From assembly GCA_005879655.1 (NCBI GenBank), contig VBJK01000067.1, forward strand, positions 1 to 22,317: a stretch of DNA of 22,317 bases. Direction: 5' to 3'. The notes beneath the pieces were generated by a model, which saw nothing but the letters and a program-made list of their open reading frames with translations, did no database searches and had not been told where the DNA came from. The position numbers and the translations under genes are program-made. Source of the DNA: Chloroflexota bacterium (GTDB lineage: Bacteria > Chloroflexota > Ktedonobacteria > Ktedonobacterales > Ktedonobacteraceae). Below are positions 17,094-22,317 of this stretch, in pieces (within the stretch, counting starts at the first letter, position 1; every line of letters starts with the position of its first letter).

Positions 17094-19403
17094 TTACATT
17101 AAAGTATAAAAATAGTCTTGCATCAAAGAGTATCTAAATATATAGCCACTGCCTACTTTGCTCAGCAATACATGTTTTGCTGCATAATCGAGAAATTCTA
17201 TATAATTTCTTGGCGTTGATCTACTCTGCCACAATAGCCAGTATAGTATCTTTATTTGAAGTACCGCTAGACCACCTAGAATAAGCCCACTGAATAGCCC
17301 TAGAAGAAGAGCAAGCAGCAAGTAGCTGATGAAGTGGCCTGTTAGAACGCCAAGCAATTGAAAAAGGATCACCAATAGACCAAAGCTTATTGAAACGAGA
17401 GAACCGATACGTATGCCATTGCTAGTTGCTTGTCGCAAGCCGTAGTTAGGAGGCATTGTCATCGCCTCCTCCAATAAGGTATCAGAGGGTTCCTTAAGCA
17501 ATTGCCCGATGAGCAGAGGCAGGAGCGAAAACATAAGAATAAGAGTCGTCAACGTACCTACAAAACTGCCTGACTGGTTTGTGATCAGGACAAGTAACCA
17601 GACCACAAGCGAAAAAAGCAGAGAGCCAATGTGTCTTTTCAGCACCAAGTGTCGTGTCATTGCTGCTAGTCGTATTCGTCTGGCGGCCAAAGCGAAACCT
17701 ATGCTACCGATAAGGAGACCCACGAGCCCGGCTACTATTGCTGAGACGTGACTTCCGGCAATGTTACCCACCAGCGCGAGTGCTAGACCTGAGAGCACTC
17801 CGCCAACCAGACCATTGCATAAATAATACACCCTTGACCATTGCTTTGCTGGTAGCCAATCTGGTTGGACGTGCTCTGGAAAGAAAAGAATATGGCCATG
17901 TATCTCCATCTCGTGTGCCAGCCATGCCAGCCAGCGTCTTGTCTCAGAGAGTAGTGAATACAACTTATGCTTTTCTCCTCGTGTTAACACACTTTCGACG
18001 TATATCGTGAAGATAATGCTGCGTCGTGTTTCAATGGTCATCTCATTCAGATTGTAGGGGATCATTTGCTCATCGATTTGCGTTAATATGCTCAGTACGA
18101 GAGGAGTTGTTGCAAGAGTGTGTAATGCCTCATCCTTCAAAAGGGCTTCATGTATCGCTGCAAACTTACCTGTGCTGGCAAGATATAGATCAATCTGTTG
18201 TTCAGTGAGCGGCTGTAGAGTCACAGCACGGTGCAGTATGAGACGTGCTTGCTGCTCAAGATATTCAGTGCTACGGCTGCAAATGACAAGAGGAAGCGCA
18301 TGATAGGCTTGTCTGTATTCGTTAATAGTATTCACACAAGCTGACAGTGTCTCTGTATGAAGCATATCAAGTCCATCCAGTAGAGGTAACACCTGCTGTG
18401 TGTTGACCAAGTTCCAAGCAACGTTGGCTTGAAGAGAATATCTGTCCTGAAGTTCCTGGGCAAACCAGTCAACCAGAGGGAGTCGTTTTTCCTTCCAGTA
18501 AGCAAGATGAAAAAACACTGGTATAGCATGATCCTCATACTGTTTTGCTCTCTCGATGAGGTCGCGCATAAGTGCTAGTAGCAGCGTTGTTTTACCCATG
18601 CCTGGAGCGCCCAGAATAAGTAGTGCTCCTTGAGCCTGATCATAGATATCGATAATGGATGTGCCATCTGGCAAGGGTCGTTTGCGTAGCTCCGTCTCTT
18701 GCATAGCGGATTGCCAAGGGTTGGCAATTCCGCCAGGGAGTTCATGAAATGTTGGATTAATCAATAGAGCATTACGTAGCCACTGCCCCTCCAACACATT
18801 TTTGATCCATCTTTCGTGCATAGATTCAAGTAGGTGTAGCCGCTTCACCTGACTCTGCATATCTATGGAGTGGCCTGAACTGATTAAAGGACTTGTCTGT
18901 GTTTGGGGCAAAGAGGGAAAAGAATGCTCGAATAGCTCAGTTAGAGCTTCTGCGATATCTAAAAAGGCTTCATCACGATTTCTCCAACTAGTGACACATC
19001 TTCCATCACGAGGGACACTTTCCAGATGAGCAAAAGGAACATCCTGCATGAGAGCGGGGCGTAGTAGAACAGGCACGACGATTTTCTTTCCATTCACAGA
19101 GAGGTCGATTGCCTGTTGCACAAAGGTCATGCAAATATCAGACGCAAGAAAATCAGGGCTGATGAGTAGTAGAAAGACTGACGCTTGTTGAAGTGCATGT
19201 TCAAGAGTTCGCAGGTTGCGCATACTGGATGTCACCTTACATCCCGACCATTGTGCAATAATATGTTGCTTTTTTAATCCAGCGAGATGTTTTTCTAGCT
19301 TGGTGGCCAGTAGCTTATCTTTACTAGCTGCTATATAGAAGACAGTTCGAGCAGATGTGTTAGAAGGTGGTACTGTTGTCATCGTTATACTACATATCTC
19401 CAT
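17094..19403 (-). CDS. TIR-NACHT STAND NTPase with C-terminal membrane helices
   Basis: A protein of 769 residues. A TIR_2 domain (about 18-158) has FYIAASKDKLLATKLEKHL, LLLISPDFLASD and VVPVLLRP; the residue aligned with the catalytic glutamate of the neighbouring TIR relic is V95. A linker (about 185-225) leads to a NACHT ATPase: Walker A GAPGMGKT (265-272), Walker B LLDGLDM (341-347, where the usual DE is DM), and sensor-like VICSRSTEY (373-381). About six hydrophobic segments fill 528-725. The end (FLDYAAKHVLLSKVGSGYIF and a YF-rich tail) is typical of Ktedonobacteria NACHT-membrane proteins. The TIR and NACHT should be cytosolic and membrane-anchored, with nucleotide binding driving oligomerisation as in NLRs. 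ATG 19403 lies 2 nt after the protease stop, so it is the last gene of the operon; an internal ATG at 19382 is possible. The frame is intact, unlike the nearby TIR gene. Confidence 0.88.
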   Translation of the reverse strand: MEICSITMTTVPPSNTSARTVFYIAASKDKLLATKLEKHLAGLKKQHIIAQWSGCKVTSSMRNLRTLEHALQQASVFLLLISPDFLASDICMTFVQQAIDLSVNGKKIVVPVLLRPALMQDVPFAHLESVPRDGRCVTSWRNRDEAFLDIAEALTELFEHSFPSLPQTQTSPLISSGHSIDMQSQVKRLHLLESMHERWIKNVLEGQWLRNALLINPTFHELPGGIANPWQSAMQETELRKRPLPDGTSIIDIYDQAQGALLILGAPGMGKTTLLLALMRDLIERAKQYEDHAIPVFFHLAYWKEKRLPLVDWFAQELQDRYSLQANVAWNLVNTQQVLPLLDGLDMLHTETLSACVNTINEYRQAYHALPLVICSRSTEYLEQQARLILHRAVTLQPLTEQQIDLYLASTGKFAAIHEALLKDEALHTLATTPLVLSILTQIDEQMIPYNLNEMTIETRRSIIFTIYVESVLTRGEKHKLYSLLSETRRWLAWLAHEMEIHGHILFFPEHVQPDWLPAKQWSRVYYLCNGLVGGVLSGLALALVGNIAGSHVSAIVAGLVGLLIGSIGFALAARRIRLAAMTRHLVLKRHIGSLLFSLVVWLLVLITNQSGSFVGTLTTLILMFSLLPLLIGQLLKEPSDTLLEEAMTMPPNYGLRQATSNGIRIGSLVSISFGLLVILFQLLGVLTGHFISYLLLALLLGLFSGLILGGLAVLQIKILYWLLWQSRSTPRNYIEFLDYAAKHVLLSKVGSGYIFRYSLMQDYFYTLM

Positions 19404-19405
19404 AA

Positions 19406-21655
19406 TTACGCGGGCTTCAATTGCCAGGTTCCCTGCTGGCTGGTCCCGGGAAGTATATATGTTCCGCTCATGCTACCATCTGCATAAATGATGCCCGTAA
19501 ACACAATAGACGCATAACCTGAGCCATCACTAGGTGTCACAGTAAATTGAATAGTCCTATTATTACTAACAGTACCTGTACAAGGACCACTTCCTGCGAG
19601 AGGCAATTGGATCGTCATATAGCCGCGAAAGCCTCCTTGCTGATCTTGTTCAATGGAAGAGAGTGTCGCATTAGCGCTCGTGTTACTGTTGTCTGTCGTA
19701 TTAACCAGAGTTCCTGTATACGATTTTTGCAAAACCGGGTAGTTATTGGCAGATGCTGTTGGCGTGGGCACGCTGGTAGCGGTAGCAGTATCATTGCTAG
19801 GTACCGTGATATCCCAGACGGTAACTTGCGAGGGATCATAGTTTTTCCAGTCGGTCTTGAAGGAAAGGGTAAACTGAGAAACTGACATTGGTATCTCTTT
19901 ATAGGTGAGCGGACCTTGTACAGTTGCACCGGCAGGTACGTTCCCATTCTGTGCTACTGCCGGAGGTGGAGGTACAGTTATGAGTGTATCATGGTAGGAG
20001 ACGTTCTGCAAGTCTGTCAAGGTAAATTGCGGACTAGTCATGAGGGTACTCGTCTGGGTGGAAATATTTGTTAACGAGACATTGATCACTAGGAACTCAT
20101 GACCTGCTGAGGCTTGCATACCCAAATTCTTAGAATGTGCCTCGACACTAGTCACAGTGATCTTCCACAAGTTACCAATTGTAACGTTATCGCCAATCTT
20201 AAAGTGTCCATTGGCAGTATTAGCAGTGTTATGTGGTATAGTAGGCTTAAAATCACTAGGCTCCGCTGGCTGTGGCAGAAGAGTCAGCACTAGGCCAACT
20301 ATGCAAATAACAGTGATAAACCCTGTTGAGGAGAGATAAGCACGATAGCTTGCCTGCACTGGACGACTTGCGGTATGAGTAAAAATACGTTCCCAGTAGC
20401 GGGTCAGGACAGGCCAGAGTGCCATCAGCACTGCCATTACCAGCCACACGGGGACAAGCGCTTCAAGAAAATACACGATATCGTTACCCAACGTACCCAC
20501 AATATAGCCCACACTTGTTCCTGTATAGAGAAACGTGAGGAAGAAAGACAATGCCCAACCGCACAAAAATATCAGCTTGATAAACGCCGCCGCTGGAAAC
20601 AAGAGCAACAGGAGCACTAATCCCCCTGTACTTTGTGATCGTTGAGCCAGCCACCGACGAAGTGCCGGAGGTGGATGATGGATGCCTGACCATAGCCAGC
20701 GCCACCAAGTTGTAGAGACCGCATGCTGTGCCATGGCCTTTTCCAGCACTTGTGTTGATTGCGTTGTATCGATAACGAAACGGTCGGCATTGATCTCCGC
20801 ACACCAGATTGCCATAACAACATTGGTGAACAGTGCTGTTGTCCAGAAAAACGATACGAGAAATTCGAGGAGCATCGAGGGGATATACAGAATAAAAAAT
20901 AGTTGGATGTTATATACGAGAATTGACCATGGATCTGCTCCTATGGCTAGAAGTTCTTGAATTGATGTGATAGTTCTAATCAAAAATCCGAGTGTTAATG
21001 GGACCAGGTTAAAGATCACTATAAGCAGGAACCAACGCTTGATAATAGTCTCAAGAAAGCTTCCCGCGCCTATAACAAACATATCACCATGACGATAGTG
21101 CTCTATTTCATGGAGCAGAATCGCTTCAGCGGCCTGCTGATCTGTGTTCCAAAGAGTGAGAAGTCTACCAGATAGAGCTATGCCAGTGCGGCGATAGCCA
21201 ATAGGGTAAACAAAGGCTCTATCCCGCATAACTTGCCCATTAGCATTATATGTCAGGGTAACGCTAGGCGCATACGCTCTGAGAAATTGGCTCACGGCCT
21301 GCAACGTCTGCGAGGTTTCTGGTAGCGTTTGCTCTGGTGAGAGAAACTGTGGCTCAGTGAGGCCGTACTTTCTCTGTAGGAAAACGGTTCTTATCCGAGG
21401 AAGAAAGACCAGCAGTACACCGAGAGTGAGTGTAAGATCGAGAAGCAGTTCTACGACGGTGTATGGCCTTCCAAGTTGCCTATCTAGCGGAGGAAGATTG
21501 GGACTATCTATACCAGTGAAGAGAATGAGCAAATTCTTCTTAAAGCGGTCAACAACCGCTGGAAGTCCCAGGATATAAATGGCAAGCCAGAACCACAGCC
21601 AAGGAGGCAGGACGCCGCTCTTCTGCTCTCTATAGCTAAGTGAGGTCATCATCAT
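19406..21655 (-). CDS. Polytopic M48-family metalloprotease fused to DUF4352 and a beta-rich domain
   Basis: A protein of 749 residues. Membrane helices occur at about 18-36, 66-86, 206-226, 245-285, 344-380, 395-417 and 443-460. The M48 zinc site HEIEH is at 182-186 (ILLHEIEHYRHGD), and the third ligand is E287 of EINAD (287-291), the ExxxD pattern of the family. HtpX-like M48 enzymes cut at or near the cytosolic membrane face. After the last helix comes a DUF4352 domain (about 484-602, FKIGDNVTIGNLWKITV), an immunoglobulin-like extracytoplasmic fold. A third beta-rich domain (about 637-749, LPLAGSGPCTGTV and YADGSMSGTYILPG) is of a type seen at the ends of Ktedonobacteria membrane proteins. 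The ATG at 21655 overlaps the upstream stop as ATGA, with GAGAGGAA before it. No signal peptide is seen. Protease and outside domains in one chain suggest a sensor-protease. Confidence 0.87.
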   Translation of the reverse strand: MMMTSLSYREQKSGVLPPWLWFWLAIYILGLPAVVDRFKKNLLILFTGIDSPNLPPLDRQLGRPYTVVELLLDLTLTLGVLLVFLPRIRTVFLQRKYGLTEPQFLSPEQTLPETSQTLQAVSQFLRAYAPSVTLTYNANGQVMRDRAFVYPIGYRRTGIALSGRLLTLWNTDQQAAEAILLHEIEHYRHGDMFVIGAGSFLETIIKRWFLLIVIFNLVPLTLGFLIRTITSIQELLAIGADPWSILVYNIQLFFILYIPSMLLEFLVSFFWTTALFTNVVMAIWCAEINADRFVIDTTQSTQVLEKAMAQHAVSTTWWRWLWSGIHHPPPALRRWLAQRSQSTGGLVLLLLLFPAAAFIKLIFLCGWALSFFLTFLYTGTSVGYIVGTLGNDIVYFLEALVPVWLVMAVLMALWPVLTRYWERIFTHTASRPVQASYRAYLSSTGFITVICIVGLVLTLLPQPAEPSDFKPTIPHNTANTANGHFKIGDNVTIGNLWKITVTSVEAHSKNLGMQASAGHEFLVINVSLTNISTQTSTLMTSPQFTLTDLQNVSYHDTLITVPPPPAVAQNGNVPAGATVQGPLTYKEIPMSVSQFTLSFKTDWKNYDPSQVTVWDITVPSNDTATATSVPTPTASANNYPVLQKSYTGTLVNTTDNSNTSANATLSSIEQDQQGGFRGYMTIQLPLAGSGPCTGTVSNNRTIQFTVTPSDGSGYASIVFTGIIYADGSMSGTYILPGTSQQGTWQLKPA

Positions 21656-22209
21656 TTCCTCTCAGTTATCTTACGTAGAAAGACGAGTGCATCCGGTGCA
21701 TCTTCCCACAGCGCATTGATAGTTTTATACGCAACTATTTCGCTCTCCTGTGACGACAAGCCCGCTTTTTGTAAAGCGTTGCTAACCGCGACAACGCACT
21801 GTTGCAGTTGTTTTGGAGCGGTAAGGAATTGACTTGGAGGGAGTGGCGAAGAGGTAATATCCGCTTCTTGCTGCTGGCTAGATCGTACTTGACTCTGGTG
21901 TGAAGATTCTCGTGTAGCGAGTGCAGAGCGGATTTCCCTGATAATGAGATTGGCATTCTCAAGAGTCTTGGAGAGAAGAAATCCCGTGAGGAGTGGTGCA
22001 GCCTCAGCCAGTGCATGAAAGACCCATGCGAGCAAAGAGGCTTCGTCAACGCCAAAACCTCCAAGTTCGCCCCCCTTCACTGGCAGTAAAAGCTCTTTTC
22101 TGCTTTTTCCTCCTTTGGCAAAATTTTTTGCTATAAGTTGTGCTTGATGAATTTCATCTGGCACAACCTGCCGTGCTATTGCTACTGCTACCTTTGAAAG
22201 AATATCCAC
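21652..22209 (-). CDS. Orphan helical protein (185 aa), first gene of the protease/TIR-NACHT operon
   Basis: The start is GTG 22209, with GAGAG about 9 nt upstream. No family is recognised. The N-terminal half is helical, with a fairly hydrophobic stretch at about 54-90 (EASLLAWVFHALAEAAPLLTG), too polar for a clear membrane helix. A Ser/Gln-rich linker (about 101-128) follows, then a second helical segment (LQQCVVAVSNALQKAGL, then ESEIVAYKTINALWEDAPD). Two helical units around a flexible linker would suit an adaptor. The stop overlaps the protease start by 4 nt (ATGA), so expression is coupled, which suggests action with the protease and TIR-NACHT. A death-like or effector-associated domain is conceivable, but nothing in the sequence proves it. 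The 108 bp upstream to the window edge may hold the promoter; no clear -10/-35 pair was seen. Confidence 0.75.
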   Translation of the reverse strand: MDILSKVAVAIARQVVPDEIHQAQLIAKNFAKGGKSRKELLLPVKGGELGGFGVDEASLLAWVFHALAEAAPLLTGFLLSKTLENANLIIREIRSALATRESSHQSQVRSSQQQEADITSSPLPPSQFLTAPKQLQQCVVAVSNALQKAGLSSQESEIVAYKTINALWEDAPDALVFLRKITERK

Positions 22210-22317
22210 TTTGCTGCTCTCTTTTTGCTTAAGTGAAACAAGTTTATCTCTATCAATCCATTACTTTGGGACTATGAAGCACCTCTATTACCAGATATGC
22301 CTTTACTAAAGGATAAT

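Noticed and set aside
22253..22317. Possible C-terminal end of another minus-strand gene at the right edge
   Set aside because: About 20 open codons ending in TGA; too short to judge, and another frame there is equally open.

Overview
The window suggests a soil or environmental member of the Chloroflexota, most likely of the class Ktedonobacteria. This is inferred from gene style, not from a marker gene. The signs are a moderate GC content by eye, SARP/BTAD regulators carrying STAND and TPR parts, TIR-NACHT proteins ending in membrane helices, beta-rich C-terminal domains on membrane proteins, and many broken regulatory genes. I see no rRNA, tRNA or CRISPR array.

Region 1 (1-4740, minus strand) is a two-gene unit: a 1139-residue SNF2-type helicase with a C-terminal DUF3883 domain, overlapping by 8 nt a DUF1156-type adenine DNA methyltransferase that runs off the left edge. 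The pair resembles the drmD-drmMI part of a class 1 DISARM locus, or the COG1743 (DUF1156) defence clusters. The genes that would decide lie left of the window.

Region 2 (about 4880-14470) is a corridor of decay. In order it holds a plus-strand ORF with an in-frame stop, a 21-codon Nudix N-terminus, two PQQ-type beta-propeller blades, an intact HAD hydrolase, a frameshifted flavoprotein, the tail of a TPR regulator, a glutamate dehydrogenase missing both ends and fused in frame to an 80-aa ORF, a SARP/STAND/TPR regulator with two frameshifts and no NTPase core, a KdpE-like winged-helix domain without its receiver, and a sigma-54 factor split by one frameshift. Of the genes recognised by family here, only the HAD hydrolase looks whole.

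Region 3 (14690-16951) holds a minus-strand pair, a 98-aa basic protein and a membrane protein ending in a DUF2071 domain. It is divergent from a broken TIR gene whose end is cut by a 57-bp palindromic element that looks like two joined insertion-sequence ends.

Region 4 (17094-22209, minus strand) is the most interesting part. It is a tight operon of three intact genes: a 185-aa orphan, a polytopic M48 metalloprotease fused to DUF4352 and another beta-rich domain, and a TIR-NACHT protein ending in membrane helices. They are joined by a 4-nt ATGA overlap and a 2-nt gap. I propose a membrane-bound sensor-protease-STAND system, possibly for defence or envelope-stress signalling. The TIR appears to lack the usual catalytic glutamate, so it is more likely a signalling module than an NADase.
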